Positions 47,303 through 56,075 of a stretch of 64,000 nucleotides of DNA are shown here, one piece after another (position 1 is the first letter of the stretch; the number at the start of each line of letters is the position of its first letter). The position numbers and the translations under genes are program-made. The DNA is taken from positions 2,604,001 to 2,668,000 of the forward strand of contig NZ_CP031425.1 of assembly GCF_003367705.1 (NCBI RefSeq). Direction: 5' to 3'. Under the pieces are notes generated by a model, which saw nothing but the letters and a program-made list of their open reading frames with translations, ran no database searches and had not been told where the DNA came from. This DNA comes from Microbacterium foliorum (lineage in GTDB: Bacteria; Actinomycetota; Actinomycetes; Actinomycetales; Microbacteriaceae).

Positions 47303-47932
47303 TCAGACCAGGGCATCCGTTCGCCAGAGCGTCGCCGCCGCGGTGAGATCCTGTGCGTAGCTGCTCAGACGCAGGGCGCGGGTGGTCAGTTCGCTCGCTC
47401 GGGACGGTTCGGTGAGCTCGTAATCGTCGGCGGTGTGCGTGGCACCGGAGGCGTGCACCCGGCAGAATGATGCCGCTCGATCGAGCGCGACGGCGAAGTC
47501 GCCCCGGAACGCTCCCCGCAGGATCGTGTCGATCAGGGCGACGATCTCATCGGGGCTCGCAGGCACCGGCGCTCCCGCGACGATCGCGTCGACCGAGGCG
47601 AGCTCCACCCGACCGCGCTCGTACAGCAGGGCCGCCGTGTGCGGATCGGTGTGGATCGCGAGCTGCAGCAGGTACAGCCGCCACAGCGCACCAGGAAGCG
47701 TCCGCGCCGGTGCCTTCGACCAGAGTTCGGCGATCTCGTCGATGCCGTGCTCCGCGGTGAAGGCGACGAGCCTGTCGGCGCTCACTCCGCTCTCGTCCGC
47801 ACGCACACGGGTCAGGAGTGCGGATGCGGTCGCGTGCGCGATCCGCGTCTCCTCCGCAGGGTCGTGTGCGCTGACGATGTTGTCGAAGGCGCTGGACGGT
47901 CGGCGCACGGGACGGGAGAACTGCTCAGGCAT
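47303..47932 (-). CDS. Conserved hypothetical protein
   Basis: 209-residue soluble, mostly helical protein that I cannot assign. It begins RPVRRPSSAFDNIVSAHDP and contains a long helical repeat region rich in Ala and Leu with few charged clusters. No catalytic, metal-binding or membrane features stand out. Its codon use is that of native genes and the frame is undisturbed. It lies downstream of rskA on the same strand, 28 bases from it, and could be co-transcribed with sigK-rskA. Any link to SigK is positional only. Confidence 0.75.
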   Translation of the reverse strand: MPEQFSRPVRRPSSAFDNIVSAHDPAEETRIAHATASALLTRVRADESGVSADRLVAFTAEHGIDEIAELWSKAPARTLPGALWRLYLLQLAIHTDPHTAALLYERGRVELASVDAIVAGAPVPASPDEIVALIDTILRGAFRGDFAVALDRAASFCRVHASGATHTADDYELTEPSRASELTTRALRLSSYAQDLTAAATLWRTDALV

Positions 47933-47960
47933 CAGTCCAGGGTACGCGGGATCGACGCGG

Positions 47961-48818
47961 TCAGGCGGTGGGGATGACGACGACGGGATCGGTCGTCGGC
48001 GAACCCGACGGCGAGCCGCCGGCCTGCTCCACCGTGACCGCGATCACGTCTCCGGCATGCATGTCGCCGGCGAGCACCGCCGTCGCCTCTCCACCGTCGG
48101 CGTCGAACACGCCGGCCGAGATCGGCGTCTCACCACGGACGTACCAGAGTTCGTAGGTCTCGCCATCGGCGAGCGACGGGACGCCGTCCGTCACCAGCAC
48201 CGAGGTGCCGAGCGAGGCCGACCAGTGTGCGGTCGCGGTGCCGCCGCCCTCCAGCGGAACGCTCGCCTGCTGTGCGTCGCCTGCGGCCTGGATGTCCTGC
48301 AGGGCGATGACGCTCGCAGGGCGGTTCAGGTAGTCGTTGACGGCCACTGCGCCGATGCCCACTCCGACCAGGAGCGCGAGGCAGGCGGCCAGCGTGAACA
48401 GGATGCGGAGACGATGCGGCGGAGCCTTCGGGGTCGCCGCGGCGCGCGGGTCTCCCGGCGCGAGGTCGTCGGACTCGAGCTCGTCCGCGACGGACGAGGA
48501 GTCCTCGGCATCGGCTGAGTCTTCCGCGCCGGCTGAGTTCGATTCGGGGAGAGTGTCCGGGATGGAGTCGGACACGATGGCCCGACCGTCCTGCGGCGTC
48601 TCGGCGATGCGGGCGAGCAGTGCGGCCCTGATGCCGGGGCCCGGGACCACCGGGGTCGCGCCGGATGCGAGCATGCCGGCGGTGTCGACGTCGTCGTCCG
48701 CGATCGCCTGCCACTGCGGGTTCGCGACGAGAGCGGCGTGGTAGCGCTGCTGGTCGTCCGGCGACAGCGCGTCGAGTGCCGCTCCTGCCGCGAGTTCCGC
48801 GAATTCCTGTTCGTTCAT
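47961..48818 (-). CDS. rskA: Anti-sigma-K factor RskA
   Basis: 285-residue membrane anti-sigma factor. The cytoplasmic N-terminal domain starts MNEQEFAELAAGAALDALSPDD, the pattern of RskA zinc-less anti-sigma domains. One membrane segment lies at about 137-160, and the extracytoplasmic part holds the RskA beta domain (YELWYVRGETPISAGVF). It is overlapped at its start by the sigK stop (ATGA). Regulated proteolysis would release SigK. A long acidic Ser/Asp-rich linker precedes the membrane segment. Confidence 0.93.
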   Translation of the reverse strand: MNEQEFAELAAGAALDALSPDDQQRYHAALVANPQWQAIADDDVDTAGMLASGATPVVPGPGIRAALLARIAETPQDGRAIVSDSIPDTLPESNSAGAEDSADAEDSSSVADELESDDLAPGDPRAAATPKAPPHRLRILFTLAACLALLVGVGIGAVAVNDYLNRPASVIALQDIQAAGDAQQASVPLEGGGTATAHWSASLGTSVLVTDGVPSLADGETYELWYVRGETPISAGVFDADGGEATAVLAGDMHAGDVIAVTVEQAGGSPSGSPTTDPVVVIPTA

Positions 48819-49414
48819 GCTGTCACCCCCATGGCTGCCCGGAGACGCGAGAGTCCGTCTCGCATCCGTGTCTTGATGGTCCCCAGCGGTGCTCCGACGA
48901 GCACTGCGACTTCGTTTTGACTGTATCCGCCGTAGTAGGCCAGAACGAGTGCTTCGCGCTGCGCCTCGGGAAGAGCTGCGAGCGCGTGGTGGACCTTCTC
49001 GCTCTCGATGCCCAGTTCCACCGTCTCCGACACACTGTCGTGTGCGACTCCGATATCTCTGAACCCGGCCCGCACATCCCGGTCCGCACTGGACTGGGAT
49101 GCCCGTACCCGGTCGACCGCACGACGGTGCGCGATCGTCATCACCCAGGTTCTTCCCTGCCCCTTGTTCGGAGCGAACTTCGAAGCGGATTGCCAGATCT
49201 CGAGAAAGACCTCCTGCAGCACCTCTTCGCTCTGCGAACGGTTGACCAGGACCCGCAGGATCAGGCCGAATGCCCGAGAGGACAGCGCATCGTAGAGTTC
49301 GGCGAATGCGCGCTGATCACCGCCGCCGATACGCACGAGCAGGTCGGCGACAGCATCCTGCGGCGTACCGTCTTCGGGTACGTCCATTCCATCGATGACC
49401 ATCTGTACCAGCAT
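48815..49414 (-). CDS. sigK: ECF sigma factor SigK
   Basis: 199-residue extracytoplasmic-function sigma factor. Region 2 is visible at AFAELYDALSSRAFGLILRV and TWVMTIAHRRAVDRVRASQ, and region 4 at ALPEAQREALVLAYYGGYSQNE with LGTIKTRMRDG, each shown here in pieces. GAGGTG lies 8 bases before ATG 49414. It is translationally coupled to rskA. The pair and a fasciclin lipoprotein gene on the other side reproduce the SigK regulon core known in mycobacteria. Confidence 0.94.
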   Translation of the reverse strand: MLVQMVIDGMDVPEDGTPQDAVADLLVRIGGGDQRAFAELYDALSSRAFGLILRVLVNRSQSEEVLQEVFLEIWQSASKFAPNKGQGRTWVMTIAHRRAVDRVRASQSSADRDVRAGFRDIGVAHDSVSETVELGIESEKVHHALAALPEAQREALVLAYYGGYSQNEVAVLVGAPLGTIKTRMRDGLSRLRAAMGVTA

Positions 49415-49560
49415 GCCGCATTCACCTCGCTTTCCCTTGCAACCGCCGCCCGAAAGAGACGTAAACGAGTCCTCTTAAGGTCTAATCGTCGAAAGCTGTT
49501 CGCCGCGAGGTGCGAAACGGATTGAATCCGGTACCCGAGAAAAAAAGTTCTGACTTTCTC

Positions 49561-49588
49561 CCATCCGATCCCGACGGGGCTCCGAACG
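49561..49588 (+). promoter_or_regulatory. SigK-type promoter of the fasciclin gene
   Basis: CCATCC (49561-49566), a 16-base spacer and CGAACG (49583-49588) resemble the mycobacterial SigK promoter (CCATCC and CGAATA). It lies about 50 bases before the ATG of the MPT83-like gene. Confidence 0.6.
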
Positions 49589-49638
49589 ACTGTCAACGCC
49601 ACGGAGAGGCCGTGGCAAATGTTCTGAAGGAGCTTGAG

Positions 49639-50301
49639 ATGTTCAGCACCAAGAAGAAGGTCACCGCAGCGATCACCCTCGGCCTTGCGAGCGCATTCCT
49701 GCTCTCCGCATGTTCCATGGGCGGAACCACCAGCGACGAGCCGTCGGAGTCGATGGCTCCTGAGTCTTCCGAGACCACGGCCCCCGCCGAGACGATGGAC
49801 CCGGCCGCGGACCTCGTCGGCCCCGGCTGCGCCGCATACGCAGAGGCAGTGCCGGACGGCGCCGGATCGGTCGAGGGCATGTCGCTCGACCCGGTCGCGA
49901 CCGCCGCATCGAACAACCCGCTGCTCAAGACGCTGGTCGCCGCAGTCAGCGGTCAGCTCAACCCCGACGTCAACCTCGTCGACACCCTGAACGGTGACGA
50001 GTTCACCGTCTTCGCCCCCGTGGACGACGCCTTCGCGAAGATCGACCCCGCCACCATCGAGGCACTCAAGACCGACAGCGCCACGCTGAGCTCGATCCTG
50101 ACGTACCACGTGGTCCCCGGCCAGATCGCTCCGGCTGACATCGACGGCACCCACGCCACGGTCAACGGCGCCGACCTCGAGGTCACCGGAAGCGGCGACT
50201 CGATCATGGTCAACGACGCCAACGTCATCTGCGGTGGAGTCAAGACCGCCAACGCCACCGTGTACCTCATCGACTCGGTGCTGATGCCCCCGGCCGCGTA
50301 A
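49639..50301 (+). CDS. mpt83: Fasciclin-domain lipoprotein (MPT83-like)
   Basis: 220-residue secreted lipoprotein with acylated Cys25 (lipobox LSAC), a Ser/Thr/Glu-rich linker and a single fasciclin (FAS1) domain with [19 protein letters not shown] and [10 protein letters not shown], split here. The extra pair of Cys ([12 protein letters not shown] and [12 protein letters not shown]) matches the disulfide of MPB70/MPT83. GAAGGAG lies 7 bases before the ATG. It is divergent from sigK-rskA and has a SigK-type promoter, so it is the predicted target gene. Confidence 0.92.
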   Translation: MFSTKKKVTAAITLGLASAFLLSACSMGGTTSDEPSESMAPESSETTAPAETMDPAADLVGPGCAAYAEAVPDGAGSVEGMSLDPVATAASNNPLLKTLVAAVSGQLNPDVNLVDTLNGDEFTVFAPVDDAFAKIDPATIEALKTDSATLSSILTYHVVPGQIAPADIDGTHATVNGADLEVTGSGDSIMVNDANVICGGVKTANATVYLIDSVLMPPAA

Positions 50302-50367
50302 GGCAGGGAATCACCGAGGCACTCTCGGTAAACCGTCTCGTCACTCAGGGGGAGGACGACGAGACGG

Positions 50368-50410
50368 AGAAGGAGCCGCTGGCGATACGTCGTCAGCGGC
50401 TCCTTCTTTG
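50368..50410 (+). terminator. Terminator after the fasciclin gene
   Basis: A 14-bp stem (50368-50381 with 50394-50407), loop of 12 bases, followed by TTG. Confidence 0.8.
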
Positions 50411-50429
50411 CGCAATAGACTGGTCATGC

Positions 50430-50502
50430 GGGCCTCTAGCTCAGTTGGCAGAGCATCGGACTTTTAATCCGCGGGTCGTGGGTTCGAGCCCCACGGGGCC
50501 CA
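50430..50502 (+). tRNA. tRNA-Lys (anticodon TTT)
   Basis: A 73-base cloverleaf: acceptor GGGCCTC with GGGGCCC, D loop AGTTGGCAGA, anticodon loop CTTTTAA, T loop TTCGAGC. The encoded 3' end is A then CC, not a full CCA. Confidence 0.96.
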
Positions 50503-50610
50503 CCGTTATCACCGCATCGACGATCCGGCCACCCCCTTCACGGGGCCGGTGTCCTACGAGAGTGTCGAGGTGTCCCATCCGGGACCTCGACCTCCACGAA
50601 AGGACGCATC

Positions 50611-51159
50611 ATGGCGACTCTCACCGACAGCCGAGTGGCATTCCTGGCCACGGACGGATTCGAGGACAGCGAGCTGACCAGTCCGTGGGAAGCGGTGCAG
50701 GGCGAGGGCGCGAGCGCCACGCTCATCGCACCCGAGGGACTGCAGATCACCGGCAAGAACGGCCACGTCCAGCACGTCGACCTGACCTCCGACACCGCGA
50801 AGGCCGACGAGTTCGACGCGCTCGTGCTCCCGGGAGGCGTCGTGAACGCCGACCACCTGCGCCTCGACAAGCCCTCCATCGAACTCGCCCGTTCGTTCTT
50901 CGAGCAGCACAAGCCGGTCGCCGTCATCTGCCACGGCGCATGGATCCTGATCGAAGCGGGAGTCGTCGACGGACGCACCCTCACGAGCTACCCGAGCCTG
51001 GCCACCGATCTGCGCAACGCCGGCGCGACCTGGGTCGATGAGGAGGTCGTGGTCGACGAAGGTCTCGTGTCGAGCCGCACCCCCGACGACCTGCCCGCCT
51101 TCAACGCGAAGCTGATCGAAGAGGTCGCCGAAGGGCGGCACGCCGAGCAGACGGCCTGA
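50611..51159 (+). CDS. PfpI/DJ-1-family protein
   Basis: 182-residue protein of the PfpI class I glutamine-amidotransferase-like fold, related to YhbO/DJ-1 glyoxalase and deglycase proteins. The nucleophile elbow VICHGAW places Cys107 and His108, and the Glu of ATDGFEDSEL completes the usual catalytic set. AGGA lies 8 bases before the ATG. It stands alone between tRNA-Lys and a pentanucleotide repeat. A role in carbonyl or oxidative stress is inferred from the family. Confidence 0.92.
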   Translation: MATLTDSRVAFLATDGFEDSELTSPWEAVQGEGASATLIAPEGLQITGKNGHVQHVDLTSDTAKADEFDALVLPGGVVNADHLRLDKPSIELARSFFEQHKPVAVICHGAWILIEAGVVDGRTLTSYPSLATDLRNAGATWVDEEVVVDEGLVSSRTPDDLPAFNAKLIEEVAEGRHAEQTA

Positions 51160-51162
51160 TCG

Positions 51163-51203
51163 GATCTGATCTGATCCTGATCTGATCTGATCTGATCTGA
51201 TCC
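51163..51203. repeat. GATCT pentanucleotide repeat
   Basis: Eight GATCT/GATCC units with one extra T at 51178, lying directly after the PfpI-family stop and ahead of a convergent gene. Confidence 0.85.
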
Positions 51204-51218
51204 TCCGGCGGTCCGGTG

Positions 51219-51740
51219 TCAGGCGCCCATGCGTGCCCTGTGACGCCGGACCGCCGCTCTGTTCGCGCAGCGCACCGAGCAGAACCGCTGCCTGCCGTTG
51301 CGGGTCACGTCGACGACGACGTTCGTGCAGGGCGAGGCCTCGCATCGCCCGAGGCGATCCATGCCGCGCGTGACGAGGTGCAGCGACGTGCCGACCGCGA
51401 AGATCGCCCGGAGCACGTACGGCAGCGACTGCACGTCGTCCCGGTAGTGCAGGTGCCAGCCCTCCCCGTCATGATTCGTGAGTCGGGGATAGGCCGCCGC
51501 CTTCGCCATCTGCGCATTGAGCACCTCGGCTCGCGCCGCGGGATCGTGCTCGTCGACGATCTGCAGCCAGTCGTCGACGACCTCGCGGACGCGCTCGTGA
51601 TCATCGCGTGCGGGCGGGAACGTCATCGTCATGCCCCTCTCGAGTGTTCTGTCCTCGATGCCGGCACGATCGTCGGGAAAGTCGTCCGCGAGCGAGGCGG
51701 CCAGAAGCACCGCGTACTCGCCGTAAGGGTTGAGATGCAT
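51219..51740 (-). CDS. CGNR zinc-finger domain protein
   Basis: 173-residue protein with an N-terminal ABATE-like helical domain (LAASLADDFPD) and a C-terminal CGNR zinc finger, where CEASPCTNVVVDVTRN and CSVRCANRAAVRRHR hold the four Cys ligands. Such proteins are putative ligand-responsive transcription regulators in actinobacteria. The predicted target is unknown. It is divergent from a small Cys/His-rich gene, a common arrangement for a regulator and its target. Confidence 0.88.
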   Translation of the reverse strand: MHLNPYGEYAVLLAASLADDFPDDRAGIEDRTLERGMTMTFPPARDDHERVREVVDDWLQIVDEHDPAARAEVLNAQMAKAAAYPRLTNHDGEGWHLHYRDDVQSLPYVLRAIFAVGTSLHLVTRGMDRLGRCEASPCTNVVVDVTRNGRQRFCSVRCANRAAVRRHRARMGA

Positions 51741-51765
51741 AAGGGCATTACATCACGCTGGACGC

Positions 51766-51981
51766 ATGACCTCTTCGCAGACTCTCCCGATCCTCCGCCC
51801 GACCGCCCTGCCGCACGAGCACGCCTGGGCCGTCGACTCGCGCCACGCCACCAGCGAGGGCACGGTTCTCTATGTCCGCTGCGTGGGATGCGATGCGCAC
51901 CGAGTGGATCTGCAGCCGCATCCGCACCGTCCGCCCCTCGCCCTGACTCGAGAGGCAGGGGGCGTCGGGCTCACGCCGTGA
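51766..51981 (+). CDS. Small Cys/His-containing protein
   Basis: 71-residue protein with HEHAW near residue 18 and CVGCDAHRVDL near residue 43, so it has two His and a CxxC pair that could bind one zinc ion. The middle, EGTVLYVRCVGC, looks like a short zinc ribbon. The rest is His/Pro-rich. It is divergent from the CGNR regulator and overlaps the DUF1697 stop by 11 bases. Codon bias supports a real gene. Function unknown. Confidence 0.7.
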   Translation: MTSSQTLPILRPTALPHEHAWAVDSRHATSEGTVLYVRCVGCDAHRVDLQPHPHRPPLALTREAGGVGLTP

Positions 51982-52498
51982 GCTCGACGAGCGTGCGGAC
52001 CGTGCGGAGGTTGCGGGCGGTTCCGGCAACACCGAGCGCTTTGTCGAGCGCGGCCTTGGTGAGCTTGGTGCTGTGCACTCCGCGCTCGCTGTAGGCGATC
52101 CACAGTTCCTCGCCGGTCAGGGCGATCCGCTCCCCCGGCACGAGTCTCTGCTCGAGCGCCGCGACCGCGCCCGGGGATGCAGGACCTTCGAGGAACATCG
52201 CGTGCAGCAGCTTGTCGGACGCATCGGCGAAGGGGTGGCTGTTCTCGGCGCGCACGAGCGCCTCGTGCGTCCGAAGGATCACGGGGGTGTCGACACCGAA
52301 CTCCGCGGAGATCAGTGCACGGACTCGCGCACAGGCGGCCGCCGGATCGTCTGGCTCGTCGCACACGATGTTGCCACTGGCGATGTAGGTCGACACCTCA
52401 CCGAGCTGCGGGGCGAGCACCTCGCGCAGCCGCCCCATCGGCACGAGGTTGCGCCCAGACACGTTCACCGCTCTCAACAGCATCACGCTGCGGGTCAT
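51971..52498 (-). CDS. DUF1697 domain protein
   Basis: 175-residue protein of the DUF1697 family (LLRAVNVSGRNLVPMGRL at the start, YIASGNIV and the C-terminal WIAYSERGVHSTKLTKA). The first half resembles a ferredoxin-like fold; the family is uncharacterised. Its ATG overlaps the pncA stop by 4 bases, so it is translated with pncA. It converges with the small Cys/His protein gene. No further function can be read. Confidence 0.88.
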   Translation of the reverse strand: MTRSVMLLRAVNVSGRNLVPMGRLREVLAPQLGEVSTYIASGNIVCDEPDDPAAACARVRALISAEFGVDTPVILRTHEALVRAENSHPFADASDKLLHAMFLEGPASPGAVAALEQRLVPGERIALTGEELWIAYSERGVHSTKLTKAALDKALGVAGTARNLRTVRTLVELTA

Positions 52499-53076
52499 GC
52501 CGCACCGCTCTGGGCCAGGACCGCTCCGGCATGGGCGAGTTCGGCGAGGGCCGCGGCGCTCGGCTCCGCGGCGACCCCGGCGATCAGGTCGGTGAGGACC
52601 CGCACCTGCACACCGTGCGCGATCGCATCGAGGGCGGAGGCCCGGACGCAGTGATCGGTGGCGATCCCGACCACGTCTGCGGAGACCACGCCGGCTCCGG
52701 CCAGGATCCCGGCGACCGTCTTGCCGTCCTCGGTCGTACCCTCGAACATCGAGTACGCCGGCTCACCCTGCCCCTTGCGGACATGATGGGTGACGGCATC
52801 CGTCACCAGCAGCGGATCGTACTCGGCCCCATCCGAGCCCGCGACGCAGTGCGAGGGCCACGTGTCGACGAAGTCGGGACTCTCGGCGAAGTGACCGCCG
52901 TTGTCCCCCTGCGCGTCATGCCAGTCGCGCGAGGCGACGATCACGTCGTACTCCGCGGCGTGAGCCTCCAGGAAGGCGGAGACGGCGGATGCCACGGCAT
53001 CCCCACCCGCGACGGCGAGCGCGCCGTGCTCGGTGAAGTCGTTCTGGATGTCGACGATCAGAAGCGCTCGGCTCAT
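52495..53076 (-). CDS. pncA: Nicotinamidase
   Basis: 193-residue isochorismatase-fold amidase that converts nicotinamide to nicotinate for NAD salvage. The catalytic triad is Asp9 (IVDIQNDF), Lys101 (HHVRKGQ) and Cys143 (TDHCVRAS). Metal ligands Asp51, His53 and His62 are in the ASRDWHD segment and after it. The ATG has TACGCT 6 bases upstream. It is followed by DUF1697 in one operon. The size and triad match M. tuberculosis PncA, which activates pyrazinamide. Confidence 0.93.
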   Translation of the reverse strand: MSRALLIVDIQNDFTEHGALAVAGGDAVASAVSAFLEAHAAEYDVIVASRDWHDAQGDNGGHFAESPDFVDTWPSHCVAGSDGAEYDPLLVTDAVTHHVRKGQGEPAYSMFEGTTEDGKTVAGILAGAGVVSADVVGIATDHCVRASALDAIAHGVQVRVLTDLIAGVAAEPSAAALAELAHAGAVLAQSGAA

Positions 53077-53123
53077 GATCCGAGCGTACGCGGGATCCGA
53101 CGCCGGCTCATCCGGAAACCAAA

Positions 53124-53155
53124 AGGCCCCGTGATCTTTTCAGATCACGGGGCCT
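53124..53155 (-). terminator. Terminator of tRNA-Thr(CGT)
   Basis: A 14-bp stem (53124-53137 with 53142-53155). Read leftward, it is followed by T residues and lies just past the tRNA 3' end. Confidence 0.85.
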
Positions 53156-53160
53156 GCTGG

Positions 53161-53233
53161 AGCCGCTTGTCAGAATCGAACTGACGACCTTCTCATTACG
53201 AGTGAGATGCTCTGCCGACTGAGCTAAAGCGGC
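53161..53233 (-). tRNA. tRNA-Thr (anticodon CGT)
   Basis: A 73-base cloverleaf on the minus strand: acceptor GCCGCTT with AAGCGGC, D loop AGTCGGCAGA, anticodon loop CTCGTAA, T loop TTCGATT. CCA is not fully encoded. It is distinct from the TGT tRNA-Thr that hosts the element. Confidence 0.96.
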
Positions 53234-53284
53234 GCGATCATCGATATTACCCGTTCCTGAGCCGCACCGCGAATCGGCGTCGGG

Positions 53285-54841
53285 TCACTCGCAGCGCAGC
53301 CCATCCTCGGGCACCACATCGTCGAGGAGGAACGCCTCGACGGCGCCGTCGACACAGGTGTTGCCCTTGTTGTATCCGGTGTGCCCCTCGCCCACGCGTG
53401 TGATGAGCACGCCCTCCTGCAGCTGGTCCGCGAGCGACTCCGACCACTCGTACGGGGTGGCCGGGTCGTTGGTCGTGCCGACCACGAGGATCGGGCCGGC
53501 GCCCTCGGCGGTGATCTCGCCCCGGGTGCCGGTCGGCGGGTACGGCCACACGGCACACGAATCGGGGCCGTTCCAGTACGGAGCGATCGTCGGCGCACCC
53601 TCGGCGATCTTGGCGGTGGTCGCCGCCTCGGCGTTCGGGTCGTCTTCGACCGGGTAGTCCATGCAGTTGTAGGCGCGGAATGCCTCGCTGGAATTGTCGA
53701 GGTAGCTGCCGTTCTCACGGCCGTTGTAGAAGTCGGCCAGGAAGAACGCGGTCGTCGGATCGCCCTGCAGCGCCTCGTCGAAGGCCTGGGTGAGGTACGA
53801 CCAGCTGTCGGCGGAGTAGAGCGCCGCGATGATGCCGGTCATCAGCGCATCGGCACCGAGCAGGCGCCCGTCGCCGTTCTTGAGCGGCGACGCGTCGACG
53901 CTCGCGAGCAGTGCGCCGAGGTCGGCCATCGCCTCATCGACGGTGCCGGTGAACGGGCACTCCCCCGAATCCAGGCAGTCCTGCATGTACGCACGCAGCG
54001 CCGATTCGAATCCGAGCGCCTGCGTCGCGCCGACGTCGAGGCCGGAGACCGCGGGGTCGATGGCCCCGTCGAGAACCAGGCGTCCCGCCTTGTCGGGGTA
54101 GAGGTTCGCGTAGGTCGCTCCGAGGAAGGTGCCGTAGGAGTAGCCGAGGTAGTTGAGCTGCGCGTCCCCCAGCACCGCACGGATCAGGTCCATGTCGCGA
54201 GCCGCGTTGATGGTCGTGATGTACGGCAGGATGCCGCCGCTGTTCGCCTCGCATGCCTCGGCGAACTTCTTGTGACCGGCGAGCAGCTCGGCCTCCCACT
54301 GCGCACTGCCGCGCTTGGCCGTGGGGATCGAGTAGAGGTAGTCGTCCATCTCGGACGCGTCGAAGCAGGTGACCGCCGTGGACTGCCCCACCCCTCGTGG
54401 GTCGAAGCCGATCACGTCGTAGTTCTCGATCAGGTCGGCGCCGACGGCGAAGTCGAGGCTGTCGCGGATGAGCTCCACACCGCTGGCGCCGGGGCCACCG
54501 GGGTTGGTGAGCAGCGAGCCCTGAGCAGTGCCGGTCGCCTGGTGGCGCACCACCGACAGAGTGATCTCGCCCTGGCCCGGGCTCTCCCAGTCCAGGGGTG
54601 CGGTCACATCGGTGCAGTCGAAGCCGGTGCCGCATTCGCTCCACGAGAGCGTCTGCCCGTAGAAGGGCATCAGATCTGCCGAGACGCCCTCGGTGTCGGG
54701 TGCCTTGGTGGTCGACGGCTTCGGCTCGGCCTGCTCGGGGATCATCGAGTACAGGCACCCCGAGAGGGCGACGGATGCGGCGGCGAGGCCGGCGATCACC
54801 GCGATGGTGCGACGGAGGCGGGAAGTCGGTCTGGTGTTCAC
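53285..54841 (-). CDS. Secreted alpha/beta-hydrolase, tripeptidyl aminopeptidase type
   Basis: 518-residue exported lipoprotein (Cys29, lipobox LSGC) with an alpha/beta-hydrolase core and a C-terminal TAP-like domain. The oxyanion segment is TNPGGPGASG, the nucleophile elbow GYSYGT near residue 235, and a C-terminal His lies in GEGHTGYN. Homologues in Streptomyces and Mycobacterium (SlpD/Tap-like) trim peptides. GGGAGG lies 6 bases before the GTG, which overlaps the holB stop. Several Cys in the mature domain suggest disulfides. Confidence 0.92.
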   Translation of the reverse strand: MNTRPTSRLRRTIAVIAGLAAASVALSGCLYSMIPEQAEPKPSTTKAPDTEGVSADLMPFYGQTLSWSECGTGFDCTDVTAPLDWESPGQGEITLSVVRHQATGTAQGSLLTNPGGPGASGVELIRDSLDFAVGADLIENYDVIGFDPRGVGQSTAVTCFDASEMDDYLYSIPTAKRGSAQWEAELLAGHKKFAEACEANSGGILPYITTINAARDMDLIRAVLGDAQLNYLGYSYGTFLGATYANLYPDKAGRLVLDGAIDPAVSGLDVGATQALGFESALRAYMQDCLDSGECPFTGTVDEAMADLGALLASVDASPLKNGDGRLLGADALMTGIIAALYSADSWSYLTQAFDEALQGDPTTAFFLADFYNGRENGSYLDNSSEAFRAYNCMDYPVEDDPNAEAATTAKIAEGAPTIAPYWNGPDSCAVWPYPPTGTRGEITAEGAGPILVVGTTNDPATPYEWSESLADQLQEGVLITRVGEGHTGYNKGNTCVDGAVEAFLLDDVVPEDGLRCE

Positions 54842-55995
54842 GGTGTCCTCCCGCTCGTGACAGTCACGAGCAAGCTCTCGAGTGCGAGAAGCGGTGCGAC
54901 GTTGCGCTCCAACGACTGGCGGGTATCGGCTAGGTGATCGAGTACGACAAGAGTACGGGTCTCGGGCCACGCGGCCGCGAGCGCTTCGAGCTCTTCTCGG
55001 AGCTCGCGGTTGATGAGATCGTCGCCCCGGCCGAACTGCAGCATCACGACGTCGCGGAAGAGCGACTGCAGATCCGTCAGCACACGGTCGATCCCGTCGC
55101 GGAGGCTGCGCGTGGCGCGCTTCTTCTGGTCGTCTTCGAGTGCGGAGATCTGGGTCCGCAGCGCGGGCGGCACGGCCTGCCCCTCGGCGATGCCGACGGT
55201 GCGGAGCAGGCTCGCGCGCTCGCTCGCGTCTCGCTCGGCCGTGAGGGTCTTCGCGTCGTCGTTCGCCGCCTGGATGATGCGACCGGCCACCTCCACGGCG
55301 TCGTTCACACCGCGAACGCCCAGAACCGACCTCAGGGTGTCATCGCGACGACGTCGCGCGGCCTCGTCGGTGGCGAGCCGCTGCGCCATCCCGATGTGTC
55401 GCTGCGCGTGACGGGCCGCCTGCTCGGCGACAGCTTCGTCGGCGCCGGTGCGGAGCGTGATCAGACGCGCGACGTCGGCGACGTCCGGTTCTCGCAGCCG
55501 CAGCGAGCGGACCCGTGAGCGGATCGTGGGGAGCAGGTCGGCCTCGCTGGGCGCGCACAGGATCCACACCGTGTCTTCGGGCGGCTCCTCGAGCGCCTTC
55601 AGCAGCACGTTGGAGGTGCGTTCGACCATGCGATCGGCGTCTTCGACGATGATCACGCGGTAGCGGCCGGCAGACGGCGCGAAGTATGAGCGCTCGACGA
55701 GGGCGCGGGCTTCGGCGATCGTGATGATCACCTTGTCGGTGCGCAGTGCGGTGACGTCGGGGTGCGTGCCGGCGAGGACCTGTCGCATCGCCGCCTCGTC
55801 GTCGGGGCGGTCGGCGATCAGCGCCGCTGCGAATGCGTGCGCGAGAGTGGATCGCCCGGATCCTGGCGGCCCGGTGATGAGCCAGGCGTGCGAGAGGGCC
55901 GTCGGATCGGAGGCCGCATGGCGCAGCGTCTCGACGGCTGCGTCCTGCCCCCAGACGTCGGCCCACGGAAACGGAGCGGCGACGGTCTGGGGCAT
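54838..55995 (-). CDS. holB: DNA polymerase III delta' subunit
   Basis: 385-residue clamp-loader subunit of the AAA+ family. The P-loop-like GPPGSGRSTLA (about 43-53), the sensor region EDADRMVERTSNVLLKALEEPPE in part, and the C-terminal helices match delta'. As in other delta' proteins it may bind but not hydrolyse ATP. It follows tmk by 80 bases on the same strand and overlaps the peptidase gene by GTGA. The tmk-holB order is common in bacteria. Confidence 0.94.
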   Translation of the reverse strand: MPQTVAAPFPWADVWGQDAAVETLRHAASDPTALSHAWLITGPPGSGRSTLAHAFAAALIADRPDDEAAMRQVLAGTHPDVTALRTDKVIITIAEARALVERSYFAPSAGRYRVIIVEDADRMVERTSNVLLKALEEPPEDTVWILCAPSEADLLPTIRSRVRSLRLREPDVADVARLITLRTGADEAVAEQAARHAQRHIGMAQRLATDEAARRRRDDTLRSVLGVRGVNDAVEVAGRIIQAANDDAKTLTAERDASERASLLRTVGIAEGQAVPPALRTQISALEDDQKKRATRSLRDGIDRVLTDLQSLFRDVVMLQFGRGDDLINRELREELEALAAAWPETRTLVVLDHLADTRQSLERNVAPLLALESLLVTVTSGRTP

Positions 55996-56075
55996 GCCCT
56001 CAGCCTAATCGGGAGCACCGACGTGCGCGGCACCGCCCCGCATGCTTCTGCGGGCGTGGACGACCGCAGCGACTC

